Shown here in pieces: positions 1-8,386 of a DNA stretch of 64,000 nucleotides. The stretch is from positions 62,001-126,000 of the forward strand of contig LADP01000025.1 in NCBI GenBank assembly GCA_000961575.1. The letters are read 5' to 3'. Every line of letters starts with the position of its first letter. Position 1 is the stretch's first letter. The DNA is from Peptococcaceae bacterium BRH_c8a (GTDB lineage Bacteria; Bacillota; Desulfotomaculia; Desulfotomaculales; Desulfallaceae). The position numbers were made by a program, and so were the translations under genes. Below the pieces are notes generated by a model that ran no database searches, was not told where the DNA came from, and saw only the letters and a program-made list of their open reading frames with translations.

Positions 1-427
1 TGAAGTTTGTCGGACCTCGCATCTTTTTACCGCTAGGAAACCTTCAAATGACTGGCCAACTGCATAATCTTTTAACATTTTTACGTACCTCATTTTTAGG
101 TTTGTTGACTTCCGCCCCGCGTTAAAACGCGAGAGTTCCCAAGTCTTCCGGCAGGAGCTTGGCAGGCTGTACAATCCTTTAATACATTTGGGTGGTACAT
201 GCTGCTTGGGCCAATATGAAAACTATGGTACATTTTCCGACTGCTTACCCTGGTCGCGCCAGTTATAATAATCTTCATCGACGGGGGACAGTGAGTTTTA
301 GACGAGTTTCTTCTATTATATGTGTACGTTTTATTGCCAGGCCTTTTCAAACACAACCTCTACATAATCTATAAATCTTTTTCCTGACCTGCCCTATTAT
401 ATTAAAATCTAACGCCTGTAATTTCAG
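1..427. other. No supported gene at left edge
   Basis: I see no convincing coding region. Reading frames here are short, lack ribosome binding sites and match nothing I recognise. A small hairpin, GCGTT-AA-AACGC, lies near 117-130. The sequence could be the worn end of a mobile element, but that is a guess. Confidence 0.3.
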
Positions 428-976
428 TTATAGGCTGAAATCATCAAGCGCACTATCAATAATATCTTGATTAATTCCTATATACCGCATTGTAATACTC
501 GGTGCAGAGTGGTTGAATATCTCCTGCAAAAGGGCAACATCCTTGGTCCGTTGATAAAAATGATAGCCCATTGTTTTTCTTAGTGTGTGGGTTCCAATTT
601 CACTTATGCCTGCAACCCTGGCTGCTTCGTTTAGGATCATGTAAGCTCTTACCCTGGTTATCGGTTTAATCCCCTGTCCATTCCTGGACGGGAAAAGATA
701 ATCGCCATCATTCATACCTTTGACGTATTGCGATATTTCATTCTGTAAAGAGTTGTTAATTCTTAGTCTCTTGGCTTTACCGGTCTTTTTTTCTTTAAGT
801 GTTATGTGGCTTTGACCTTTAACATGTTTAACTTTGAGATTAAGAATATCACTTATTCTTAGCCCACAATTAATACCAAATGTAAACAGAAAATAATCCC
901 TGTAATTTTTTCTTTTTAATATATTTTTAATTTCCTCAATTTTGGAAATATCTCTTATTGGTTGGACGTAGTTCAC
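428..976 (-). CDS. Small tyrosine recombinase (catalytic domain only)
   Basis: Site-specific tyrosine recombinase/integrase of about 182 residues. The family residues are visible in order: Arg in GLRISD near 40, Lys near 65, HTLRK (H-x-x-R) near 130-133, His in FNHSAP near 156, and the nucleophile Tyr in MRYIG near 165. There is no N-terminal SAM-like core-binding domain, so it is shorter than a usual integrase but all catalytic residues are present. I chose GTG at 976 because the upstream AAGGAGGGGG sits about 7 bases away; TTG at 979 is the alternative. Two inverted repeats lie just upstream. Its native target is unknown. Confidence 0.85.
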   Translation of the reverse strand: MNYVQPIRDISKIEEIKNILKRKNYRDYFLFTFGINCGLRISDILNLKVKHVKGQSHITLKEKKTGKAKRLRINNSLQNEISQYVKGMNDGDYLFPSRNGQGIKPITRVRAYMILNEAARVAGISEIGTHTLRKTMGYHFYQRTKDVALLQEIFNHSAPSITMRYIGINQDIIDSALDDFSL

Positions 977-1019
977 CAAGCCCCCTCCTTCCAGTTGGCA
1001 ACATCGTTATGTAAAAATT

Positions 1020-1050
1020 AGCTTAACATTATGGTACAATATGTTAAGCT
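1020..1050. promoter_or_regulatory. Inverted repeat upstream of the integrase
   Basis: Perfect 10-bp arms AGCTTAACAT and ATGTTAAGCT flank an 11-bp centre. The site is about 45 bp upstream of the integrase start. It could be an operator or a recombinase core site; sequence alone does not decide. Confidence 0.5.
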
Positions 1051-1119
1051 CTTAGTCAATAAAAAAGACCAATTTTAAACTAAGCTAGCAATATCAATAA
1101 TTCGGGGTTTTTGCCCAGA

Positions 1120-1146
1120 TTAACACAATACTTATTTTGTTAAGCT
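1120..1146. promoter_or_regulatory. Second, related inverted repeat
   Basis: TTAACA and TGTTAA arms followed by GCT resemble the site at 1020-1050 with a longer centre. Two copies of the same inverted motif suggest a protein binding site used twice. Confidence 0.4.
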
Positions 1147-1155
1147 GAGAGAATC

Positions 1156-1366
1156 CTACCTTCTCGTCTGTAGCGTAATACATTCTAACTTTTCTTGACA
1201 CGCGAAGCCAAAACCACTATTGGTGAAAATGTTTTTGCAATAACCTGATCCATTGCCGCGGTAACCGCGCCTCAGTAAGGGTATCCTTGGGATTATCCAG
1301 AGAAATGGTAACCCGGCTGCCCGCCTGGTTTACGAAGCGCATCTGTAAAGTCTGCGTAGTGGCCAT
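1156..1366 (-). pseudogene. DUF2922 protein, frameshifted
   Basis: Starts MATTQTLQMRF and continues with NQAGSRVTISLDNPKD, as in DUF2922, a small protein of Firmicutes usually encoded just after DUF1659. After about 30 codons the match moves to another frame (AVTAAMDQVIAK) and then to a third (NIFTNSGFGF), so at least two frameshifts are needed to recover a full-length product ending at 1156. The start at 1366 has AAAGGATG upstream. Either the gene is dead or this stretch has indel errors; nearby genes show the same damage. Its function is not known. Confidence 0.6.
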
Positions 1367-1438
1367 ATCCCAAAACATCCTTTCACGGGTCGGTTATGCC
1401 CGCCTGTTAATTGTCATGTAAGTTAAGCTGCCGAAACA

Positions 1439-1669
1439 TTAGATAACCTCTTCTATTCTGGCGGTGTCAATGCGCAGCACATCCGCGAGGATATATTCCT
1501 GCCAGGCCAGTCAAGGCTTGGGCTACCTCAAAGACATCTTGGTCCAGAGCATCGGTTTTGACGTTACTCAGGTTCTTATTACGAAAAAAAGGGTCGCCAT
1601 TGCCTTCCACCCCGGTTTGAAACTGCAGCCGCAGCGCAGCACCGACGGTTATATATTATTAACTGCCAT
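1439..1669 (-). pseudogene. DUF1659 protein, frameshifted
   Basis: The middle frame reads ALRLQFQTGVEGNGDPFF followed by NVKTDALDQDVFEVAQAL, a clear DUF1659 match. The first codons (MAVNN) and the end (QEYILADVLRIDTARIEEVI) are in other frames, so two indels break it. An AAAGGATG ribosome site precedes the ATG at 1669. It sits directly upstream of the DUF2922 remnant, the normal gene order for this pair. Function unknown. Confidence 0.6.
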
Positions 1670-1757
1670 TATTTCTCATCCTTTCACCGAAGGTTTTAAT
1701 TACACCGGTTGAATTTGCATTTGGCGGCGGAAGTGGCCGGACTACCGCCGCCAAAAA

Positions 1758-1783
1758 ACAAAAAGGCCGGAATCTCCGGCCAA
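1758..1783 (-). terminator. Rho-independent terminator
   Basis: On the minus strand GGCCGG-AGATT-CCGGCC is followed by TTTTTGTTTTTT. It lies 34 bp after the stop of the small gene at 1817-1918. A second 11-bp stem (1720-1730 with 1745-1755) follows. Confidence 0.7.
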
Positions 1784-1816
1784 TTCCACATTAACACTGG
1801 TTATTGCACTGATCAA

Positions 1817-1918
1817 CTATATTTCATTATTATGTGTATTAGTTTCTTCTACTTTTAACAACGCCTGGCTGGCTTCCGACTTGCGCAACGGAACAGTAAA
1901 AGGGACGGTTAAATTCAT
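1817..1918 (-). CDS. Small protein of 33 residues, unknown function
   Basis: ATG at 1918 with GGAGG 7 bases upstream opens a 33-codon frame beginning MNLTVPFTVPLRKSEAS. It ends shortly before a strong terminator on the same strand, which supports real expression. There is no membrane segment or known motif. It lies just upstream of the DUF1659/DUF2922 pair and may belong to the same neighbourhood. I do not recognise it. Confidence 0.5.
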   Translation of the reverse strand: MNLTVPFTVPLRKSEASQALLKVEETNTHNNEI

Positions 1919-1960
1919 ATTCTTGTCCTCCATTTTATATAACTTTTATTATCTTTAGTT

Positions 1961-2686
1961 ATGAATATCACCAAGATTAAAGAAATTGAATTACAGCTGG
2001 CCAAAAGTGAAAAACTTTCCGCCATTGGTGAGATGGCGGCGGGCATGGCCCACGAAATTAGAAACCCCCTTACCACCGTGCGGGGGTTTGTGCAGATGCT
2101 CGACCACAAACACCGGCAAATGGGGATTAGCGATTTCGATGACCAAGTGAACCTGATGTTATCGGAAATCGACCGGGTTAATCAGATTATTAAGGATTTT
2201 TTAAACCTGGCCAAGCCCAAAGGAACACAAATCCAAGCACTGGATATTAACAGCCTGTTAAACGAAGTGGTGATTCTAATGGAGAACGAAGCCCTGCGCC
2301 AGGACATCGAAATTAACAAGGTACTGGCTCACTCACTGCCGCCCGTGGCCGGGGACAAAGACCAGCTAAGCCAGGTTTTTATAAACATGATCAATAATGC
2401 ATTCCAGTCGATGGGGGAAAAAGGTATTCTAACCATCCATGCGTGGCATCGGAGGACCAATCCCGGGTGATTATTGATTTTATTGATGACGGCTCAGGCA
2501 TTTCGAAGGACCTGCTAGATAAAATTTTTTTTTGATCCCTTTGTCAGCACCAAAGAAGAAGGTACTGGCCTGGGATTGGCCATTTCCAACCGCATTATCA
2601 CCGATCATCGCGGAGAGATCAAAGTAACCAGTCAACCCGGGGCGGGGACCACATTTTCAATCATTTTGCCGGCGGACGTAAATTAA
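1961..2686 (+). pseudogene. Sporulation-type histidine kinase fragment, frameshifted
   Basis: Encodes the end of a PAS linker, then a HisKA domain with the phospho-acceptor motif GMAHEIRNPL and a HATPase domain. The first frame ends at 2470. The rest continues in another frame (IIDFIDDGSGIS) and a third (FDPFVSTKEEGTGLGLAIS), ending at 2686. One break is at a run of nine T near 2525-2533, where eight would restore the frame. The sensor region is missing at the N-terminus. A three-way broken, headless kinase is most likely a pseudogene, though indel errors cannot be excluded. Confidence 0.75.
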
Positions 2687-3192
2687 ATCCACTTAATTTA
2701 AGTGCAACTATTTCTTATACGTTAAACAATTCCGGTACTAGTGTCTTGGGAAATGTTAATCTTTTTTTCATTTTTAAGATGATCGTTATATGAAACCACA
2801 TATAACCAAGCCCAGCTTTAAGGTCAATCTTACGGGTCGCGCCTGGTCATGTGTGGCTTTACCGGGCCCTCCATGCCATCACACCGGGGTCTTTATGCAT
2901 GTCGGCCAGAGTGCCGGCAAAGCCGCTTTAGGTTAGGGTCACGGCTTACCGGTCAGGCTTTGGCGACACACTGGCCAGCTTTAGGGTTTATTTAACCCCG
3001 GCCCCCAATCATGGGGGCCGGGGGCTTTTAACGCTGCGCGGCGGATCCTGCAACCGATCACTTGGTTTGTAGTAATTGCTACCTCGGGCGGGACTGCATC
3101 CAGCAGATTGCCGGCTACTGGCAGATACGGGATTATTTTACCCGGGCACACCACGGCCCGGATTTGTAAATACATGGCGGAAGCCATAGACA
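2687..3192. other. Intergenic stretch with one strong hairpin
   Basis: No gene seen. A perfect 11-bp stem, CCCCGGCCCCC at 2996-3006 with GGGGGCCGGGG at 3013-3023, is followed by CTTTT on the plus strand and could end transcription. The rest holds nothing I recognise. Confidence 0.45.
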
Positions 3193-4490
3193 TCAACGCA
3201 TTATATTGAAGTAGTACCACATTAACAGGTATCCCGATGAAATTAATATAGATAAAATCATTAACGGAAAGGCAACTTTCATGAAATCAATAAAGCTTAT
3301 ATGAATGCCCCTTTTTTCCGCCATACCGATAACCACAACGTTAGCCGACGCACCTATGGCCGTTCCATTACCGCCAAGGCAGGAGCCCAGGGACAGGGAC
3401 CACCAGAGAAAATCTAGGTCCTGAATTCCCCCAAGGCGGCCCATATCCTGAATTAGGGGGATCATAGCCGCAACAAAGGGTATGTTGTCGACAAAGGCGG
3501 ATAAAATGGCGGATAGCCACAGGATTATTAGCGCTGTGGGTAAAATATTGCCGCCTGTTATATTAAGGCCAATCCCGGCCATTTTCTCGAATAAGCCGGT
3601 TTGTTCCATCGCACCGATTATAATAAATAGGCTGATAAAGAATATAATCACGGACCATTCAACATATTTTAAAGCCCTTATTAAGTTACTTTTTGATATG
3701 AAGGTCAGTATACAGGCCCCGAGCGTAGCGATAAAGGCCGGTTCCAGCCTGATTTGCCGGTGTATAACAAAGCCTAGAACGGTTATAAAAATTACACTGC
3801 CAGGCATTTGCGGAGTAATGCCCTGTCGTTAAGCTCGTCCACCGCTTTTAGACTCATCAGACGCATTTGAAGTCCCGAAAAAGTTTCTATTTGATGCCTG
3901 TAAATTAACTTAATAACCGATATGATAACTATGTAAATAACCAATACGACAGGCAATAAATTACCAACGAAATCTATAAAACCAAGGCCCGTAAAACCGC
4001 TAATCATGATATTCGGCGGGTCGCCGACTAGCGTAGCGGTACCGCCGATATTTGATGCAATAATAATGGCCATTAAAAAAGGTACCGGGCTTATCCTTAG
4101 CTGTTGAGTGATGGCGAAGGTGACGGGAATAATCAGCATCACCGTGGTTACATTATCCAAAAATGCTGAAAGAACAGCCGTTATCAGGCATAGCGAGGCC
4201 AATATTCTAATCGGTTCTCCCTTGACCTTTTGGGCTGCCTTGATGGCCAGAAATTCAAATAATCCTGTTCTTCTGGTAATGCCTACTATGATCATCATGC
4301 CGGTCAGCAATCCAACGGTATCAAAGTCAATCGAACTGAACGCCTGGGCCGGCTTTACCACCCCCAGTGCAAGAAATAATACAGCGCCGACGAGAGCGGC
4401 CGCAGTCCGGTGCACCAGCCCGAAAATGATTAAAATATATGTACATATAAAAATTGTTATAGCCAGGTGCAATTCTATACTTCCTTCCAC
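3193..4490 (-). pseudogene. ArsB/NhaD-type anion permease, split by a frameshift
   Basis: Two adjacent frames make one membrane permease of the ion-transporter superfamily (ArsB, NhaD, CitT relatives). The N-terminal half (4490-3792) holds DNVTTVMLIIPV and GGTATLVGDPPNIMI; the C-terminal half (3807-3193) holds DNIPFVAAMIPL and NGTAIGASANVV, the paired half-repeats of the family. Together they give about 430 residues, the normal size. The break falls at CGC-AAA-TGC near 3800; one extra A would join the frames. The substrate cannot be read from sequence. It may be inactive, or the break may be an error. Confidence 0.75.
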
Positions 4491-4555
4491 GGATATTTTA
4501 ATTACAACTTATGTTTGGAAGATATAGGATATGTGTTTGTTACGGAACAATATGA

Positions 4556-4597
4556 AATAAGCCTGCTCAAGATTTACCACCTTGAAGTAGGCTTATT
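4556..4597. other. Near-perfect hairpin
   Basis: AATAAGCCTGCTCAAG pairs with CTTGAAGTAGGCTTATT apart from one bulge. It lies just upstream of the permease gene with no T-run, so it may be a regulatory hairpin rather than a terminator. Confidence 0.35.
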
Positions 4598-4734
4598 ATA
4601 AATACAGTACCGCTTTCTTGACCGTTTTTCTGCCTGTGTCTTTAGTTATTCAAATATATGAGTGAAATTATATTTTTTTGTATGCCTTAATTTTTACGAT
4701 AGCAGATACTCGGCCAGTCCGATATGCGGTATGC

Positions 4735-4772
4735 AAAAAAGAAAAACGCCAACCCTGTGTGGAATGGCGTAT
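4735..4772 (-). terminator. Likely terminator
   Basis: On the minus strand ACGCCA and TGGCGT form a stem followed by TTTTTCTTTTTT. It lies about 200 bp after the methyltransferase-like gene that ends at 4976. Apart from this and the hairpin at 4556, the stretch 4491-4975 shows nothing. Confidence 0.5.
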
Positions 4773-4975
4773 TCATAATAAATTATAAAGGCTTGCTATA
4801 TTAATCCCTACTTTAACGTTTATGATCAATAATATCCGAAATTAAATAATCGGACCAGGCCGCCGGCTATGCCCGCGGCCCCTCTATGCGATTATGGTAT
4901 CATCCTGCCCGGTGTATAGGCCCGCAATCTTGTTATCGCCTGGTAAATGCCACTGTCCTGGTGATTCATATGAAA

Positions 4976-5638
4976 TTAATGGCTTTCAATATTTAACAAT
5001 TTTCTTCTACCCCAAGCGGGTATGAATGCCGGTGTAACTTCTGCGTATTTCACATAATCATCACCAAAACGATCAATGGTTTCTATTTCTTCCTGTTTGG
5101 CAAGCCGCCTGTAAACCCAAACCAAGACGGGGAACATCAATATTGTTAATAAAGTGGGCCACTGCAGCAAAAAGGCGACCATGATCAGCATGAACGCTGT
5201 ATATTGAGGGTGGCGAATGTAGGCATACAATCCGTTGTTTGCCATTACACCTTTTTGCTGTGCGGCATGCAGAACTCTCCAGGCGCTGATGATCATGTAC
5301 ATACCAACAAAAATTAATACGTTGCTCAATAGATGGATTGGCGCTGTATGAGGGTCACCTTCCAAACCAAGAAGAGTGTACCACAGGTGTCCGGCATCAT
5401 GCGTCAATAAGTTCAAGCCCGGGAAACTTGTCCCCAACCAACCCGAAAGAAAGTAAATAGTCAACGGAAAACCGTACATTTCGGTGAAGAGCGCGATAAT
5501 AAACGCAGAAAACCCCCCAAATGAACGCCAGTCCCGTGATGTTTTGGGCTTAAAAAAGCTGAAAGTAAAAATGATAAAGATGAAAGAATTGATCAAAACC
5601 ACTGTCCATAAACCGTATCCGTTGGTTATGCTCTCCAT
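4976..5638 (-). CDS. Isoprenylcysteine carboxyl methyltransferase-like membrane protein
   Basis: A protein of about 220 residues with five or six hydrophobic segments and the C-terminal signature of the ICMT/PEMT family: GLYAYIRHPQYTAF, then RLAKQEE and FGDDYVKYAEVTPAFIP. The family methylates lipid-linked or small substrates using S-adenosylmethionine at the membrane; the substrate here is unknown. I start at ATG 5638, which has AAGGAGG six bases upstream, rather than at the longer frame. It follows the 49-residue gene at 5662-5811 by 23 bp and is probably co-transcribed from the promoter at 5866-5912. Confidence 0.75.
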   Translation of the reverse strand: MESITNGYGLWTVVLINSFIFIIFTFSFFKPKTSRDWRSFGGFSAFIIALFTEMYGFPLTIYFLSGWLGTSFPGLNLLTHDAGHLWYTLLGLEGDPHTAPIHLLSNVLIFVGMYMIISAWRVLHAAQQKGVMANNGLYAYIRHPQYTAFMLIMVAFLLQWPTLLTILMFPVLVWVYRRLAKQEEIETIDRFGDDYVKYAEVTPAFIPAWGRRKLLNIESH

Positions 5639-5661
5639 TAAAGCCCTCCTTTCCTGATGCA

Positions 5662-5811
5662 CTACTGGTGATGCGCGTTGTGATCGACAATGTAAGCAGG
5701 GTTTGTCATGGCTGCCGGTTCAAACTGGGCAGTCAAATAGTTGTTATAATAAATACCGGCTGCTAATATAACTGCTAAAACCGTAACCATAAAAATTATT
5801 GTTTTTTTCAT
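5662..5811 (-). CDS. Small membrane-anchored protein, 49 residues
   Basis: Begins MKKTIIFMVTVLAVILAAG, a lysine-led hydrophobic anchor or signal peptide, followed by a short polar tail that ends HNAHHQ. GGAGGT precedes the ATG. It is first in an operon with the methyltransferase-like gene. The His-rich end might bind metal, which is only a guess. I do not recognise a family. Confidence 0.6.
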   Translation of the reverse strand: MKKTIIFMVTVLAVILAAGIYYNNYLTAQFEPAAMTNPAYIVDHNAHHQ

Positions 5812-5865
5812 TTTTTGACCTCCGGTTTTTTAGCTACTTTTAGTCAAACTATTGAATAACATATA

Positions 5866-5912
5866 AGTATTATACAAAGCGAATATAACAATAGTTTCAC
5901 AAAAAGTTAACA
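5866..5912 (-). promoter_or_regulatory. Promoter with three TGT half-sites phased at 11 bp
   Basis: Reading the minus strand, TGTTAAC, TGTGAAA and TGTTATA start exactly 11 bases apart (5912, 5901, 5890). They are followed by a TATAAT -10 box at 5874-5869 and no good -35 box. This layout suits activation by an OmpR/PhoB-type regulator. Similar sites occur at 22406, 25148, 30066 and 34061. Confidence 0.5.
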
Positions 5913-5967
5913 GTTTTGTGTCGTTTGCCCGCTAGGCCCAAAAGGCTTGCTAAATAAACCCACCAGT

Positions 5968-6007
5968 AAAAAGATGCTGTTAGGCGTTTACCTAACAGCA
6001 TCTTTTT
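5968..6007. terminator. Bidirectional terminator
   Basis: A perfect 17-bp stem (AAAAAGATGCTGTTAGG and its complement) with loop CGTTTA carries A and T runs on both sides. It ends the copper storage gene transcribed from the right. Confidence 0.85.
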
Positions 6008-6043
6008 ATAAAAGCTAATATGGGGGGATTGGTGGAACTGCTT

Positions 6044-6388
6044 TTAGGATGCCATATTACGACACGCCTGAGCGCATTCGCGGCAAATTTTAGCGCAGGC
6101 CTGGCAGTGCTCATCTTTAAACATTTCACATTCTTTGGCACAGGCATCGCAAATATCGGCGCACAGATTGCAAATCGGCTTGGCAAAACTGCTGTTTCTG
6201 GCCATATACTGTACGGCTTGCAGGCAGATCTCGGCGCAATCGTTCAAGGTTTTGATGCATTTGTCCCGGGCTTTTACATCCGCTTCTTCCAGGCAGGCGG
6301 TAAAACATTCTTCACAGGCTCGGGCGCATTCAACGCAAGAATCAATGCAGGCATCCATAGTTTTTGGTGAATTAGGTAATACACCCAT
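6044..6388 (-). CDS. Four-helix copper storage protein (Csp/DUF326)
   Basis: A 114-residue helical protein with cysteines at helical spacing throughout (CIDSCVECARACEECF, CNLCADICDACAKEC, CQACAKICRECAQAC). This is the pattern of Csp proteins, whose four-helix bundle stores many Cu(I) ions inside a tube lined with Cys. There is no signal peptide, so it resembles the cytosolic Csp3 type. AGGAGG precedes the ATG. Its position near a multicopper-oxidase-like gene, a CopD-like gene and copA supports a copper role. No clear CsoR operator was seen. Confidence 0.85.
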   Translation of the reverse strand: MGVLPNSPKTMDACIDSCVECARACEECFTACLEEADVKARDKCIKTLNDCAEICLQAVQYMARNSSFAKPICNLCADICDACAKECEMFKDEHCQACAKICRECAQACRNMAS

Positions 6389-6711
6389 TGTTTTATAACC
6401 TCCTATTTAAGTTTAAGCCTATTATGCTTGGGTTGAATAAAAAAAATACTTAAAACGCTTAATACTTTACAAGCACGTAACCGAGATGATGAAGTTGTGC
6501 CATTATTTAGGTAAATAATATAAGACTGCATAAGGCTCATATCGCTGTAAATTGTTAGAACCGGGGCGAAACCATTGATTATAACGCCTCAATAAAAAGT
6601 AGCCGGTTTTAAATTTACAACATATAGTGGTAAAAAATGTTCGCCAATTGTTTTAACTTGGCAAGCGGCCTATCTCTTATTGGTCATGAGGCTTAATTAA
6701 GGGGGATTCAT
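6389..6711. other. Divergent intergenic region between csp and the oxidase-like gene
   Basis: A 323-bp gap that must hold the promoters of two divergent genes. I see no clear -35/-10 pair, CsoR palindrome or riboswitch. GGGGGATTCAT before 6712 supplies the ribosome site of the right-hand gene. Confidence 0.35.
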
Positions 6712-7635
6712 ATGCACCAGGCATGGGAAAGGATTATTTCGGCACCCGGGTTAAATACAGCCAAGTATACCCATGAAGGTGGTACGCGCCACTTCCGTCT
6801 TGTCGCAGAACCAATACAACATAAAATCCTGCAGGACGTCGAACTCAACACCTTTGGCTTCAATGGTACCACTCCCGGGCCGTTAATCATTGTGCACGAG
6901 GGGGACTGGGTGAACCTGACCGTGGATAACAGAACAAACGAACCAACTGCTCTTCATGTGCACGGTTTGAGCAAGCCAAATTCCGAGGATGGGGTTCCCG
7001 AGATTGAACCTACACCTTTGATTAAACCCGGAGAATCTTACACCTACAGATTTCTAGCTTGGCAAAACGGTACTTTCTTTTATCATTCAACCCAACAGCT
7101 GCAAAGTAACTTCGGTCTTGTAGGGCCGTTTATTGTATTACCCAGGACACCCTGGCAAATGCCTGACCGTGATTACGTTTTGCAACTACAGCAGTGGGAA
7201 ATCCCCCAACCTGAACTGGGCCGGGTGACCCCGGGAACTTATCACCCTTCAAGGTTTCAAAGAAATCCCAATTTCTTTACCATTAACGGCCGGGCATTTC
7301 CGTTAACAGTGCCTCTTTATACCGGAATGGGCGAACGGGTACGTTTAAGATTCGTTCAAAGATCAAATAACAGCCACACCATGCATTTACATGGACATGA
7401 TTTTAAAGTGGTTTCAATCGATGCTTTTGCACAACCGGAAAGTTTTCGAGACACCATTAACATCGCACCCGGCACGAGATGGGATGTAGAACTCAGTGCC
7501 AATAACCCCGGGGCATGGCCGCTGGTTGGAACTAAACCGTTTCACACTTCTAACAACGGGGAGACTCCCGGTGGGATGATGACCAGGTTAATTTATCAGC
7601 GCAGGACTTTAAATAAAAAGTATAAGCTTGCATAA
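6712..7635 (+). CDS. Multicopper-oxidase-like protein lacking all cysteines
   Basis: A 307-residue protein of two cupredoxin domains. Copper motifs seen are HVH at 82-84, YHS at 124-126 and HTMHLHGH at 222-229. The last oxidase motif, normally HCH-x3-H-x4-M, is replaced by PFHTSNN followed by GGMM near 277-290, and there is no cysteine in the whole protein, so a type 1 copper site of the usual kind cannot form. There is no signal peptide. It precedes two CotF-like genes, so a spore-coat or copper-binding structural role is plausible. Laccase activity is doubtful; a copper-binding or altered-specificity oxidase is the alternative. Confidence 0.75.
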   Translation: MHQAWERIISAPGLNTAKYTHEGGTRHFRLVAEPIQHKILQDVELNTFGFNGTTPGPLIIVHEGDWVNLTVDNRTNEPTALHVHGLSKPNSEDGVPEIEPTPLIKPGESYTYRFLAWQNGTFFYHSTQQLQSNFGLVGPFIVLPRTPWQMPDRDYVLQLQQWEIPQPELGRVTPGTYHPSRFQRNPNFFTINGRAFPLTVPLYTGMGERVRLRFVQRSNNSHTMHLHGHDFKVVSIDAFAQPESFRDTINIAPGTRWDVELSANNPGAWPLVGTKPFHTSNNGETPGGMMTRLIYQRRTLNKKYKLA

Positions 7636-7707
7636 GGGTTTTTGTTGCTGTTAATAATAAAATCGCACAGCTAACGTTTAATTTTTAGTTCTTTGGAGGT
7701 GTAACCC

Positions 7708-7950
7708 ATGTTATCCCAGATGGATGTAGCGCTAATGAAAAGCCATTTAATGGATCATCAGGCCGGCATCAACAAACTAAACGCCTACCTTGGCCAGGTC
7801 CGTGACCCGCAGCTTGCCCAGGCGATTCAACTGCAGCAGCAAACCATGCAAAGGCACTATCAAATTATGGTCAATTTATTGCAAAACAGCGGCGGAACCC
7901 AGTATGCCATGAACCAACCCATCACCCAAAGGAGTGAATTTTATGCTTGA
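7708..7950 (+). CDS. CotF-like spore coat protein, 80 residues
   Basis: A short helical protein rich in Gln and Met (LMDHQAGINKLNAYL, LQQQTMQRHYQIMVNLL) that resembles one half of the CotF/coat-protein helical family. GGAGGTGTAACCC precedes the ATG. Its stop overlaps the start of the next coat-like gene, so the two are translationally coupled, and they probably form a heteromer. It sits behind the oxidase-like gene. The family call rests on pattern and context. Confidence 0.6.
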   Translation: MLSQMDVALMKSHLMDHQAGINKLNAYLGQVRDPQLAQAIQLQQQTMQRHYQIMVNLLQNSGGTQYAMNQPITQRSEFYA

Positions 7951-8209
7951 TGAACACACCATTGCCGTGGATGCTCTGGCTATGGCCAAATATACCGCTG
8001 TTCTGAATCTGGAATCGGCCTTGAACATGAGTAACCCGCAAGCAAGACAGGCACATCAAAGGATGAGCCAGGATGATGCCCAAATTGCAGACCAGTTGCA
8101 TCAGATCCTGGTACAGCGGGGCTGGGATCAGCCTCTCCCGGCAATTCCTCAACAAACCTGGCAAGTTGCCCAACAGTTTGCGGCCATGCCGCCTATGCTA
8201 AACCAATAA
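7943..8209 (+). CDS. CotF-like spore coat protein, 88 residues
   Basis: Helical protein with an acidic start (MLDEHTIAVDAL) and the body AKYTAVLNLESALNMSNPQAR, as seen in CotF-family coat proteins. The ATG at 7943 lies eight bases after AAAGGAG and overlaps the previous stop by eight bases. It is followed by a terminator, so the operon ends here. Likely packed in the spore coat; no enzymatic residues are visible. Confidence 0.65.
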   Translation: MLDEHTIAVDALAMAKYTAVLNLESALNMSNPQARQAHQRMSQDDAQIADQLHQILVQRGWDQPLPAIPQQTWQVAQQFAAMPPMLNQ

Positions 8210-8257
8210 GACCTTATTGCCAGTTTAATGGTTGCCAGTGGTCGGAAATATGCAAAT

Positions 8258-8289
8258 ACGCGCCATTTTGTGGTGCGTTTTTGTATTTC
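8258..8289 (+). terminator. Rho-independent terminator
   Basis: ACGCGCCA and TGGTGCGT form a stem followed by TTTTTGTATTT. It closes the oxidase-like/CotF-like operon. Confidence 0.75.
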
Positions 8290-8386
8290 CCCGGTTGTTC
8301 AGGATACAATGAATATTATCTAGAATATAACAAAAACTAGCAAACGACATGACTGACTACAAACAAGTTAGTTAGGGGCTAACAAC

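Noticed and set aside
1464-1712. 82-codon plus-strand frame
   Set aside because: It lies antisense to the DUF1659 remnant, which matches the family on the minus strand; no ribosome site.
2981-3220. 79-codon minus-strand frame
   Set aside because: It covers a GC-rich hairpin, has no ribosome site and no recognisable motif.
6020-6370. 116-codon plus-strand frame opposite the copper storage gene
   Set aside because: The minus strand encodes a clear Csp protein; the plus frame is a shadow of its regular Cys codons.
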